A stretch of 64,000 nucleotides of DNA, from the NCBI GenBank assembly GCA_029866325.1, contig JARWZO010000003.1:62001-126000 (forward strand), given 5' to 3'. Source of the DNA: Fluviicola sp. GTDB taxonomy: Bacteria > Bacteroidota > Bacteroidia > Flavobacteriales_D > Crocinitomicaceae. The notes under the pieces are model-generated. The model saw only the letters and a program-made list of their open reading frames with translations, did no database searches and was not told the DNA's origin. Made by a program: the position numbers and the translations under genes. Each line of letters opens with the position of its first letter. Position 1 is the first letter of the stretch. Positions 1-7,370 of the stretch are shown here, piece by piece.

Positions 1-124
1 CGGTTATGCGTATGTCGCCGTGTTCGGTTTGTAGATGAATGGTTGTGTCTTTGCCATCAATCGCTGCGAAAGTCAACTGATAAACCAACAGAGAGAGCAG
101 AATCAGTATTATTGATCTTATCAT
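1..124 (-). CDS. Secreted protein, N-terminal fragment (possible cyclophilin-type isomerase)
   Basis: An open frame starts at the ATG at 124 and runs on the minus strand off the left edge, giving 41 codons. It opens with a clear signal peptide (MIRSIILILLSLLVYQ, cleavage probably after TFA). The segment after it, IHLQTEHGDIRIT, resembles the first strand of cyclophilin-type peptidyl-prolyl isomerases (pattern TxxGDIxI), but it is too short to assign with confidence. Export to the periplasm is well supported. The function is a guess. Confidence 0.55.
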   Translation of the reverse strand, partial: MIRSIILILLSLLVYQLTFAAIDGKDTTIHLQTEHGDIRIT

Positions 125-188
125 TCGGAAAGAATTGTAGTGCAAAATACCTAAAATGCGCTAGCAATGACAAGCAAGTTGATAAGCT

Positions 189-227
189 GTTGGTTTAATT
201 GATTGAACGGTTTCCCATTAAACCAAC
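189..227. repeat. 11-bp inverted repeat (stem-loop)
   Basis: GTTGGTTTAAT at 189-199 is matched by ATTAAACCAAC at 217-227, with a 17-base loop. It lies between the stop of the barrel protein at 321 and the start of the next minus-strand gene at 124, so it could end the barrel transcript. No T-run follows it. Confidence 0.5.
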
Positions 228-229
228 TA

Positions 230-285
230 ACGTAATAGTGCACATTTGAGGTAAGATCACCACAATTGATTTCGCACTATTACGT
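230..285. repeat. Inverted repeat with CGTAATA core (copy 1)
   Basis: ACGTAATAGTGC at 230-241 and GCACTATTACGT at 274-285 form 12-bp perfect arms around a 32-base spacer. The CGTAATA/TATTACG core recurs in the longer inverted repeats at 2847-2907, 3952-4010 and 28285-28328. It sits between two minus-strand genes and lacks the T-tract of an intrinsic terminator. Confidence 0.6.
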
Positions 286-320
286 GTCGTCAGTTGTCTT
301 TAAACTAGCATTTTTAAATG

Positions 321-2726
321 TTACTTCTTTATCCGGTTAAACTCCGCATCATTCACATTCTTGTTCATGTACTGAAAGGTTGTTTTGGAAGTCAGGTTAT
401 ACGTCAGCGAAAACCGCAAGTAATCTGAAGAAAAGCGCTGACTGTAATTGTTACTGAAGGTATTCACTTCAAACGTTCCTGCAAAAAGCGCTGTTCGGGC
501 AAAGTCATTCCACATAATAGTGGCATTCAGTGTCTCGTTTAGAAATGATTTTGAAAGTCCGAAGGTCAGGTAATAATACGGTTTTCGTTTGGTAAAACCA
601 TCGAAGGAAGCGCCATAATATTCTGCTGTTAATTCAACTGTAAACCAACGTGGAATGGCATAACTGTGGTAGGAATAGAGGTAAAGCTGCGGACTACTTT
701 TTAACGCCTGATACATTGCGCGCTTGTCGTGATACTGCATCGCATTCAAGGCAAGTATATTAAATCCTGAATAGTTATTGCGTTCCAACGGTACATCAAA
801 CGCGATGGTATGCAAGGTGCGTTGTTGGATATTGTCTTTTGTGAAAACAACGCTGTTTATTCCGGCAATGCCTTGTTTCATGATGGAAGTAATGGTGCTG
901 TTGGAAAGTGTAAAACCGTAGCGTAGCGCACATTGTTTATAGATCACTTTTAGTTCAGATTGATGAAGCAGCTCCGGAATCAGTCTTGAATTTCCCTGAA
1001 TGCTCGTTAAACTATCCAAGTACCACAAAAAAGGATCGAGGTCTTGGTACAACGGACGGTTGATTTTGTGACTGTAGGTAACACCAATTCGCCAGTTGTT
1101 GTTGAGTTTGTAAAACGCTTTTGCGCTCGGGAAAAAGTTCATGTAAACCGTATCGATCAACACACTGTTCATTTTTTTGGAAATTCCTTTTGCGGTAGTG
1201 TGTTCCCAACGCAAGCCGATAGAAGTAGTCCATTTTTTATGGGTTAACTTGTAAATGGCATACAGCGCCGGAGCGTATTCGGTATACACCGTCGAATTGG
1301 AAAATGCCTCATTTTCCTGGTACTGACTTTCGGAGCTGTTTTTAGAATAGAAACGGATCTGCCCTTCGTTGGTGGTATGCGCGAATTTTCCACCGAAATC
1401 AAAGCTTCCCCGTTTCGTCTTCCGGGTATAATCTGCTTGAAATGCCGCCAAACGAATCTGATTAAAACCGTCGTTGATGCGATTATTGCTAGTTGCTGTC
1501 ACATCGGTACCAATGGTTTCGGTTATCCGATCAAGCAAACTGTTCTCAAATTGATTGAATTGCGCTCCGATAAACAGGTTACTTCCAAGCGTATCAGTTT
1601 TCAGGTTGTAATTGATGTTCGCCGAATGATTCAGTAACATTGTGGAAGCGTCATTGACCATTCGAATCGGAGTCAAGGTATTATCCGGAGAATAATAATC
1701 ACCGTTTTGGGCTACATCCAACCCGAATTTATGGTGCAAACCATCATATTGCGCCGAGATACTGGAGCGTTCAGTGAGTTTATATCCGACTCCGAAACGG
1801 TAATAGTGTATGCTTTTTGAATGGCTGTCTTCGGTGTAATAACCGATTTTTCGGTACAATCCATTCGCAGCTTTTACACCGGTTATAAACGTGTTTTCAG
1901 CCCAGGTAGTTCCCAATTCATTGGCGTAGTAAGCCGAAAAATCCCATTTGTTTTTCCTGAAATTAATGGTCGCGTTCGGAGCGTTGAGCAAGTATTGATT
2001 GACCGCTTTATCCTTCACCAAAGCAGCGGTTAATGATTCCACCAGCGTTGCGCTCAGACCCTGTGAATAGTGTTTCTTCATTGTTACCAAAATCACCGCT
2101 TTGGCTTTTCCGTCGTATTTGGCATCCGGATTGGTGATGACTTCAATGTTTTTGATGTCCGATGGTGGCAGTGATTTGTAGCTTTCGAAAGTGGTTTCTT
2201 TTCCGTTTAGAATGATCAGCGCGTCGCCTCTTCCGAAAACGGTTACCTTGTTGCCCGACACACTCACAGTAGGGATTCTACCCAGCAATTCTTGCGCATT
2301 ATTGCTTTTACTCAAGAGTGAATTCTCCACATTTACCCGTGTTCCATCAACTGTTTTTTCAAAAGTCGGACGTTTGGCTGTAATCGTCACTTCATCAATC
2401 GCGTTGGTGATTTCCGCAAGTTGAAAGGTGAAAAGCGTTGTTGTGTCGCTGACAAATAAGTTGGTGTCAATTTCGGAAAAACCATCTACTGAAATGAATA
2501 AGCGATAAGTAACGTTGGTTGTTACTTCCCAATCGAACGAATTTGTTGAAAAACCGGAACCGCCTATGAGCTGATCGGTGCTATCCGAAACCAAGTAACT
2601 TCCGTTGAGATTGGTTTGTTCTGGATGAACGAGTATCACCGAAACGGTGCGATTTTGAGAAAAGGTGTTCAACGCCTGAAACAGCGAAAAAACCAAAAGT
2701 GCGATTGTTGAAAGTCTTTGTATCAT
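321..2726 (-). CDS. TonB-receptor-like outer membrane beta-barrel protein
   Basis: This 801-residue protein has a signal peptide (first ~23 residues, ending NTFSQ), then a carboxypeptidase-regulatory-like beta-sandwich (~25-115). A plug domain follows (~110-215) with EVTITAKRP, LLGRIPTVSVSG, LNGKE and IKNIEVITNPDAKYDG. The rest is a long C-terminal barrel rich in alternating aromatic strands. This is the architecture of the OMP_b-brl_3 family of TonB-dependent-receptor relatives in Bacteroidota. Such proteins sit in the outer membrane; a substrate cannot be read from the sequence. It ends in ...NDAEFNRIKK rather than a classic aromatic-F tail. It follows a GlxA-type regulator on the same strand, with a 21-bp-arm inverted repeat in its upstream region. 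Confidence 0.88.
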   Translation of the reverse strand: MIQRLSTIALLVFSLFQALNTFSQNRTVSVILVHPEQTNLNGSYLVSDSTDQLIGGSGFSTNSFDWEVTTNVTYRLFISVDGFSEIDTNLFVSDTTTLFTFQLAEITNAIDEVTITAKRPTFEKTVDGTRVNVENSLLSKSNNAQELLGRIPTVSVSGNKVTVFGRGDALIILNGKETTFESYKSLPPSDIKNIEVITNPDAKYDGKAKAVILVTMKKHYSQGLSATLVESLTAALVKDKAVNQYLLNAPNATINFRKNKWDFSAYYANELGTTWAENTFITGVKAANGLYRKIGYYTEDSHSKSIHYYRFGVGYKLTERSSISAQYDGLHHKFGLDVAQNGDYYSPDNTLTPIRMVNDASTMLLNHSANINYNLKTDTLGSNLFIGAQFNQFENSLLDRITETIGTDVTATSNNRINDGFNQIRLAAFQADYTRKTKRGSFDFGGKFAHTTNEGQIRFYSKNSSESQYQENEAFSNSTVYTEYAPALYAIYKLTHKKWTTSIGLRWEHTTAKGISKKMNSVLIDTVYMNFFPSAKAFYKLNNNWRIGVTYSHKINRPLYQDLDPFLWYLDSLTSIQGNSRLIPELLHQSELKVIYKQCALRYGFTLSNSTITSIMKQGIAGINSVVFTKDNIQQRTLHTIAFDVPLERNNYSGFNILALNAMQYHDKRAMYQALKSSPQLYLYSYHSYAIPRWFTVELTAEYYGASFDGFTKRKPYYYLTFGLSKSFLNETLNATIMWNDFARTALFAGTFEVNTFSNNYSQRFSSDYLRFSLTYNLTSKTTFQYMNKNVNDAEFNRIKK

Positions 2727-2846
2727 AGTTGAGATCTATGAAGCAAAGGTAGAGTCAGTGAGTTATTTCAAAAGGACATAAACCGGACATATTCAGCCAA
2801 TGAATGATGGTGTAAACATGAAAGTGATTTTTGGTTGAGAAAAGTC

Positions 2847-2907
2847 CCACGTAATATTGCAAATTTACGTGAGCAAATATGGCTCTTAAATTTGCAATAT
2901 TACGTGG
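2847..2907. repeat. Long inverted repeat (copy 2), upstream of the barrel gene
   Basis: Perfect 21-bp arms at 2847-2867 and 2887-2907 flank a 19-base loop. The left side also contains CACGTAA-N10-TTACGTG (2848-2871), and the identical 24-bp word occurs in reverse at 3987-4010. The repeat is 120 bp upstream of the barrel start at 2726 and 40 bp beyond the regulator stop at 2948. There is no clean T-tract on either side, so an operator, mRNA-processing hairpin or REP-like element is as likely as a terminator. Confidence 0.75.
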
Positions 2908-2947
2908 AGTGATTTTTATTGGAATTCAACTTTTAAAGTTCTGCCAA

Positions 2948-3871
2948 CTAGCTCAATGCCAGAAGTCGCCCAAGTTGTTTTTCGCTTTGCAGCCCCACTT
3001 TATTGGCAATTTGCAATTTACTCAAGTCGGGATTTTTCGCCAATTGTTCAACGGTTTCCCTGCGAATGGAATTGATGAATTCATTGACCGTAATGCCGGT
3101 TTCGGCTTTAAAAATGCGGGTAAAATTGCGTTCGCTCATGTTGGCCAGTTCTGCCAGATCGTAGAGATGATGCTTAATGTGAATGTGTTCGATGATATGA
3201 TCTTGCGCTTTGTGAATGCCATTGTGAATGTGATTGCGAAACTGCATCAATGCACTTTGTTGCTGCTGATTTCCATCGCGGCGATTGTAAACCACCAGTT
3301 CTCGAGCAACTTTGTGCGTGAAATAACTTCCTTGATTTTGCTCGATAATGTGCAGGGTCAGATCAATTCCCGACGCAATTCCGGCGCTGGTGTAGATGTT
3401 GTTTTCTTCCGTGTAAAGAATATTCTCCAGAACTTTTGCTTTCGGAAACAATTGAGCGAGTTGTGTGGTGCGCTTAAAATGAGTGGTACATCTGATGTCG
3501 TCCAGCAAGCCACAAAGTCCTAATACAAAGGCTCCGGCGCAAATGGTGACGAGGTTTACGCCTTTTTGATACTGCTTGTTGATCCAATCAAATAGTTCCG
3601 TATTCTTCCTGAATTCGTCTGTGAGCAGGTAGTCGACACTTGCTCCGGGAATGATAAGGTAATCGCCTTTTTTGAGTTCGATGGAGCTGAACAATTCCGT
3701 TTTTCCTAAAGTAAAGCCTGAGGAAGTAATCGGTGAATCGCCCAAGCCGCAATACGTGATTTCAAACGGAGCACCGTATTCAATGGCTTCGAGGATGGTT
3801 TGATCGGGTCCGGCCATGTCCATGAGATGAATGTGCGGCAATACGAGAAAGGAAAATGTAGTGAGTTCCAT
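2948..3871 (-). CDS. GlxA-family transcriptional regulator (DJ-1/PfpI domain plus AraC HTH)
   Basis: I start the gene at the ATG at 3871 (MELTTFSFLVLP), because the 16 residues upstream of it do not look like part of the domain; the product is 307 residues. Residues ~1-190 form a DJ-1/PfpI-like domain with the nucleophile-elbow stretch TICAGAFVLG. The last ~95 residues (from DHIIEHIH) form an AraC-type double helix-turn-helix with LAELANMSERNFTRIFK and RRETVEQLA. This fusion is typical of GlxA-like transcription activators. It probably controls neighbouring genes; the matching inverted repeats upstream of itself and of the barrel gene make those the first candidates (inference). The second HTH (LQIANKVGLQSEKQLGRLL) looks shorter than usual at the C-terminus. 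Confidence 0.88.
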   Translation of the reverse strand: MELTTFSFLVLPHIHLMDMAGPDQTILEAIEYGAPFEITYCGLGDSPITSSGFTLGKTELFSSIELKKGDYLIIPGASVDYLLTDEFRKNTELFDWINKQYQKGVNLVTICAGAFVLGLCGLLDDIRCTTHFKRTTQLAQLFPKAKVLENILYTEENNIYTSAGIASGIDLTLHIIEQNQGSYFTHKVARELVVYNRRDGNQQQQSALMQFRNHIHNGIHKAQDHIIEHIHIKHHLYDLAELANMSERNFTRIFKAETGITVNEFINSIRRETVEQLAKNPDLSKLQIANKVGLQSEKQLGRLLALS

Positions 3872-3951
3872 AGTAAATGAGGCAAAACTAAATCTTTGGG
3901 TTGGTTTGCTAAAAGCCAAAAATAGGACATTTTCGGCCAGTGGGATCAGTC

Positions 3952-4010
3952 CACGTAATATTGCAAATTTACTTGGGGAAAAACGGCACGTAAATTTGCA
4001 ATATTACGTG
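3952..4010. repeat. Long inverted repeat (copy 3), upstream of the GlxA-type regulator
   Basis: Perfect 21-bp arms at 3952-3972 and 3990-4010 have a 17-base loop. The arms match copy 2 at 2847-2907 almost base for base (CACGTAATATTGCAAATTTA shared). It lies 81 bp upstream of the regulator start at 3871 and 43 bp after the stop of the small gene ending at 4054. No T-tract follows in the direction of transcription. Confidence 0.75.
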
Positions 4011-4053
4011 AGGCAATTTCGTTGAAAAGCAATGATTTTTGCGGTGCGCGCAC

Positions 4054-4416
4054 CTAACTGAATTCGCCCTCCACCACCAACCGATACCTCCCCGGATTTA
4101 CCTCGCCGAAAGACACAATCACCAACAACTGATGCGTCTTGAACGCTTCTTTCAGCCAAAAAAGCTCAAGCCCTTGTTGGGTACAATAATTCCCGCTAAT
4201 CCCTTCACTTTTTCGAGCGTTTAATGCCTCAATCAATTCCGTAAAATCTTTAGATTCAGATAGATGTTCCTGCAGTGAATGCAACGGATGATCAATGAAA
4301 CGATTAAGCGAAACGGAAATCCGGTCACCCGATTCGCTGACAAACGACCACTCGTTTTCGAGTTCATCTTCGCCACCGTCGAAAAGCAGTTGATCAGTTT
4401 TTCGGAGGTAGAACAC
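4054..4416 (-). CDS. Small cytoplasmic protein, candidate immunity protein for the TNT toxin
   Basis: This 120-residue protein is acidic and has no signal peptide, TM segment or family I recognise. It begins at a GTG (4416-4414) inside the 3' end of the TNT gene and overlaps it by 23 bases in another frame, a layout that suggests translational coupling. Size, cytoplasmic location and position directly downstream of a toxin-type domain fit an immunity protein, like the cytosolic factor that blocks TNT in Mycobacterium tuberculosis. That role is inference from context only. The GTG start is the one that gives the overlap; no ATG lies nearby in the frame. Confidence 0.6.
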   Translation of the reverse strand: MFYLRKTDQLLFDGGEDELENEWSFVSESGDRISVSLNRFIDHPLHSLQEHLSESKDFTELIEALNARKSEGISGNYCTQQGLELFWLKEAFKTHQLLVIVSFGEVNPGRYRLVVEGEFS

Positions 4417-5011
4417 TGTCTGTAACGATTAAATATTTATTGGCAATCAAGGTATTGATTTTGTCTTGAAACTGGTATTGCGTGCCCATTCCCGGTTCAC
4501 CAAACCACGGAATGGCTTTTCCGGCTTTTACATTCGGAATTTCCTTGATCACTTTAAACTGATAATAAATGCTGTTTTTACTGCTTGCAGGCAAAGCGCG
4601 CGATCCGAACGAAGCTCCCTGTGGCGCCACAAAAGTCCCCCATAAACTACCATAACGATCCAGCTTGGTATTGGTTTTCAATTTCACGACCGATACGCTC
4701 ACAAAACCCGATGCCGGTGGATAGCCGCCATTGAGTTTGTTGGTATTCACTAGGGTTTCCAACGCGCTCCATTTTTTGTCTTTCCACAATTGCCACATGG
4801 CCGGTTGAAACTTGGCTTGCAGGGAATCCAAGGGCGTTAATGCTACAAAGCCCGAATAACTTAGCCCACGAACAATGGAGTCTTTTCCAGACGCAGCCGA
4901 ATAGGAAAATGGAGTAGAGGAAGCGTCGTTTTGCGAAGTGCTATCAACAAACGAAAAGGTGGTTGCGATGAGCAACAAAGCAGCAAAAGCCGCGGTAAAT
5001 CTAAGTTTCAT
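4394..5011 (-). CDS. Secreted TNT-domain protein (NAD+ glycohydrolase-type toxin candidate)
   Basis: This is a 205-residue protein with a signal peptide (residues 1-~24, ALLLIATTFSFVDS). Residues ~90-195 match the TNT (tuberculosis necrotizing toxin, DUF4237) domain: a PPASGF turn, KLDRYGSLWGTFVAPQGASF (116-135), RALP (138-141), and PWFGEPGMGTQY (168-179). TNT domains hydrolyse NAD+ to nicotinamide and ADP-ribose. The Gln of the GTQY motif (Q178) is kept. The YH pair usual before the next strand appears as YY (149-150), so the important His may be Tyr here. TNT is normally the tip of a large toxin; here it stands alone behind a Sec signal. It is followed by a 23-bp-overlapping immunity-like gene and preceded at 18 bp by another secreted protein. 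Confidence 0.87.
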   Translation of the reverse strand: MKLRFTAAFAALLLIATTFSFVDSTSQNDASSTPFSYSAASGKDSIVRGLSYSGFVALTPLDSLQAKFQPAMWQLWKDKKWSALETLVNTNKLNGGYPPASGFVSVSVVKLKTNTKLDRYGSLWGTFVAPQGASFGSRALPASSKNSIYYQFKVIKEIPNVKAGKAIPWFGEPGMGTQYQFQDKINTLIANKYLIVTDSVLPPKN

Positions 5012-5029
5012 AGTGGTAATCTTGTGTTA

Positions 5030-5557
5030 TTAATCGAGGCTTTTCTTGAAACAGTCAGCAATTTTGACAATCCTGTTTTGATAACCTCTCGGAATTGAAA
5101 ATACAATTTTTTCTTCAGGTTGCACCTTTCCATAAGGATTTTCGATGATGACCTGTTCGATCTGATGTACCGCCATTCTGGCCAAAACTTCTTCCGGAAG
5201 TTTTACAATATTAAACGGAAATAGGTGGTCCGGCACCGAACGCGCCTGCATTTCTGCTTGTGTCATTTTAAAAGTGTAATCAGAGCTGTCGATGAATACA
5301 AACCGAATACTGATAACCGAATCAAGAACAATTCTTCTCATCTTGATCTTGAAATTATTTTCGATTTCCAGAAACAACCCACCATCTTTTTGAATGAAGG
5401 ATAGGTTCAGGATATTCGGACTACGATCTAAAAAACACGTTGTTTTGGTATGAATTTTAGACCCGTCTGTTGGTTTCGGCATGTAGTTATCGCAGTCGTT
5501 CTTTTGCGAGAAGGCTGTTGAACAGGCAAGTGTGAGAAGAATCAAAATGTATTTCAT
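5030..5557 (-). CDS. Secreted protein of unknown function
   Basis: This 175-residue protein has a Sec signal peptide (MKYILILLTLACSTAFSQ) and no domain I recognise. The mature part has cysteines at the N-terminal end (DCDNY, TTCFLD) and near the C-terminus (IADCFKK), which could form disulphides in the periplasm. It is the first gene of a probable three-gene operon with the TNT protein (18 bp downstream) and the immunity-like gene, so it may take part in export, delivery or stabilisation of the toxin. That link is positional only. Confidence 0.7.
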   Translation of the reverse strand: MKYILILLTLACSTAFSQKNDCDNYMPKPTDGSKIHTKTTCFLDRSPNILNLSFIQKDGGLFLEIENNFKIKMRRIVLDSVISIRFVFIDSSDYTFKMTQAEMQARSVPDHLFPFNIVKLPEEVLARMAVHQIEQVIIENPYGKVQPEEKIVFSIPRGYQNRIVKIADCFKKSLD

Positions 5558-5630
5558 GAGGGTAAAGCTACGAAAATTAGAGGATTGGGTTCATCTAACG
5601 CCGGTGTGGTTCTTCGGTTTGAACTCCTCT

Positions 5631-6056
5631 TTATTGTTTCGGGTCAAACGTTACCATCCATTCAATACCAAATTTATCTCTAAACATTGCAAAATAGGTG
5701 CCGTCAGGATTTTCTTCCAATGGCATTTCAATTTGTCCGCCTGCTGAAAGTCCGTTGAATAAATTGTGAGCCTCTTCTTTGCTTTCTGCAGCTATCGAAA
5801 TTTTGCTTCTATTTTCGTTTTCATCTACTCGCCCCATCATTTCCGGAATATCATTGGCAAATAAAAAGTTTGTACCAATAGGCAATGCAATGTGCATTAT
5901 TTTATCGGCCTCTTTTTCATGTATGGGGAATTCCTCCGATGCAATCTCCTTGAATCGGATGATTTTTGAGAACTCTCCGCCAAAAACAGATTTGTAAAAA
6001 TTGAATGCTTCTTCAGCATTTCCGTTAAAGTTGATATGTGGATTGATGTGTGCCAT
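5631..6056 (-). CDS. VOC-family (PhnB/glyoxalase-like) protein
   Basis: This 141-residue protein has the PhnB-like variant of the vicinal-oxygen-chelate fold: INPHINFNGNAEEAFNFYKS at the N-terminus, MHIALPIGTNFLFANDIP in the middle, and a closing FGIEWMVTFDP. The length fits a single-unit VOC protein that dimerises. Members are often annotated as 3-demethylubiquinone-9 methyltransferase-like, but the reaction cannot be inferred. It sits at the edge of the accessory stretch with the attC-like elements and is followed by no such element itself. Confidence 0.85.
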   Translation of the reverse strand: MAHINPHINFNGNAEEAFNFYKSVFGGEFSKIIRFKEIASEEFPIHEKEADKIMHIALPIGTNFLFANDIPEMMGRVDENENRSKISIAAESKEEAHNLFNGLSAGGQIEMPLEENPDGTYFAMFRDKFGIEWMVTFDPKQ

Positions 6057-6168
6057 GATCTTATTTTTTTTACAAATCTAATTCTTGTGATTCGTACCTG
6101 AAAGGACTCACGAGTAGTGACTTTCTACTTTTTGGAGGTTTGTTCGGTGTTAGGTATTCGAAGATGAG

Positions 6169-6302
6169 TAACGGTTTGGGGCTTGGCGAAGGTGGAGTTT
6201 AGAAAGTACCAAAGTTCAAATTTAGTACAAAAGCTAATAGAAACTACAAATGTTCAACCCAGCAATAGAGACCCACTTTTGCCAAACCCATGTAGGCCGC
6301 AG
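6169..6302 (-). repeat. attC-like / cassette-boundary element A
   Basis: Read on the minus strand, this 134-bp element starts 6 bp after the AbiGi-like stop with CTACATGGGTTTGGCAAAAG, keeps AGTGGGT, and ends CGCCAAGCC, then CAAACCGTTA. Element B (7188-7327) has the same order: GTTTGGCAA, AAGTGGGT, a variable middle, CGCCAAGCCGCAAA, CGTT. TTTGGC/GCCAAG can pair as inner arms and GTT closes the 3' end, as in the L''/L' and R' parts of integron attC sites. The expected AAC at the 5' arm is TAC here. The similarity is structural; no integrase is visible. Confidence 0.5.
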
Positions 6303-6308
6303 ATTGTT

Positions 6309-7139
6309 TTAAAAGTCATTTCTTATTTGTTCGTCCGTAAGAATTATTAATGTCCCGTTAAATAAAGCGTCAAGTACTTTTTGGTCACCAAACTTTTCAT
6401 TTAAACATTTGATTATAATACTTCTTTCTTCTTCACTGTTTATAATAATGTATCGAAGGTCAGTTATAGATTCGATTTGCAATGAATGTTCTGGCAAGTG
6501 TGGTTTTGGCTTTACTTCTTTGTCATAAGTAGCAAATTCTTCTTCTGTTGATAGTATAATTTTCTTTACTCCTTCACCTAACTCTGGAATAAAACGCCAT
6601 TCTCTTTCTTGATAAGTTATTATTTCATTGCCCTTGAAATCAGTTTTCCAATTTTTAAAAAACTGAAGGGCAGGAACTGTTAGCTTGTTAATGTCCGACA
6701 ATAACTTTGTATGTTTTTCGTCTGATTGATAATTAAATGGTTCTCCTTTTTCAGTAGATTCTTCAAATTTTTTCACAGCATCTACCATTTTTCTGTTTAC
6801 TAAATCCAAAAGAAGAATTTCATTTATTTGTCTGTGTAAATTATTAAATGGTGAATTTTCGTGAATGTAGATTACTGGTGAAATTCTATTTTTCAAAGCC
6901 CAATCTATTGTCAGTCCAATTCCATAATTGCCATATCGCATATACAAGTCAACGTCTCGTATGGAAATGTTACAAAAGCTAACCATAGGAATTAGATAGG
7001 TCAAATCGCTTATATTTTCTACGCAATAAGATGGTGTAAAACCATTTTTTAAAATGTTAATTAAGGTTTCAGAGGTTTGGGTGTAATGAAATATATGATT
7101 GATTCTTTTTTGATAGAATATAGCAGTCATTTGTTCCAT
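6309..7139 (-). CDS. AbiGi-like abortive-infection family protein
   Basis: The ATG at 7139 (MEQMTAIFYQK) is chosen over an upstream frame extension that runs toward element B; the product is 276 residues. The N-terminal half carries the hallmarks of the AbiGi family: INHIFHYTQTSETLINILKN, PMVSFCNISIRD and RYGNYGIGLTIDWALKN followed by PVIYIHENSP. EREWRFIPE follows in the second half. AbiGi is described as the antitoxin half of an abortive phage-resistance pair. No AbiGii-type partner is adjacent: the neighbours are a VOC protein and a FISUMP protein. It is AT-richer than most of the window and flanked by elements A and B, as expected for an acquired cassette. Confidence 0.72.
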   Translation of the reverse strand: MEQMTAIFYQKRINHIFHYTQTSETLINILKNGFTPSYCVENISDLTYLIPMVSFCNISIRDVDLYMRYGNYGIGLTIDWALKNRISPVIYIHENSPFNNLHRQINEILLLDLVNRKMVDAVKKFEESTEKGEPFNYQSDEKHTKLLSDINKLTVPALQFFKNWKTDFKGNEIITYQEREWRFIPELGEGVKKIILSTEEEFATYDKEVKPKPHLPEHSLQIESITDLRYIIINSEEERSIIIKCLNEKFGDQKVLDALFNGTLIILTDEQIRNDF

Positions 7140-7187
7140 ATGATTTGTGAATTGTCGTTTATTGCTGCAAGGTCTGTTCAATTTGAA

Positions 7188-7327
7188 GCCAACGTTTTGC
7201 GGCTTGGCGATGAGGCGGCTTTCGAGCAGGAACTAGAGTAGGAAGCACTAAGTTTACTTCACGCAATCTTTGTCTACCGAAGAAGTTTACCCACTTTATT
7301 GCCAAACAGCTGTTATAAATTGCTGTG
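7188..7327 (-). repeat. attC-like / cassette-boundary element B
   Basis: This 140-bp element lies between the FISUMP gene (stop 7371) and the AbiGi-like gene (start 7139). Read on the minus strand it runs TATAACAGCTGTTTGGCAAT, AAAGTGGGTAAAC, a variable centre, then CATCGCCAAGCCGCAAAACG and TTGGC. AAC...GTT and TTTGGC...GCCAAG pair as nested arms with unpaired spacers between them, which is the architecture of an attC site. The flanks match element A at 6169-6302, while the centres differ. Confidence 0.5.
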
Positions 7328-7370
7328 AGCACCATTCCTACTTTGGTTTACGTTAGAATTAAGTGTACAA

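Noticed and set aside
2847..2907. Ordinary rho-independent terminator for the GlxA-type regulator
   Set aside because: The stem is AT-rich and no T-run follows the arm in the minus direction, so a standard terminator call is not supported.
2879..3523. 214-codon plus-strand frame opposite the GlxA-type regulator
   Set aside because: The minus frame has clear DJ-1/PfpI and AraC HTH motifs; the plus frame has shadow composition and none.
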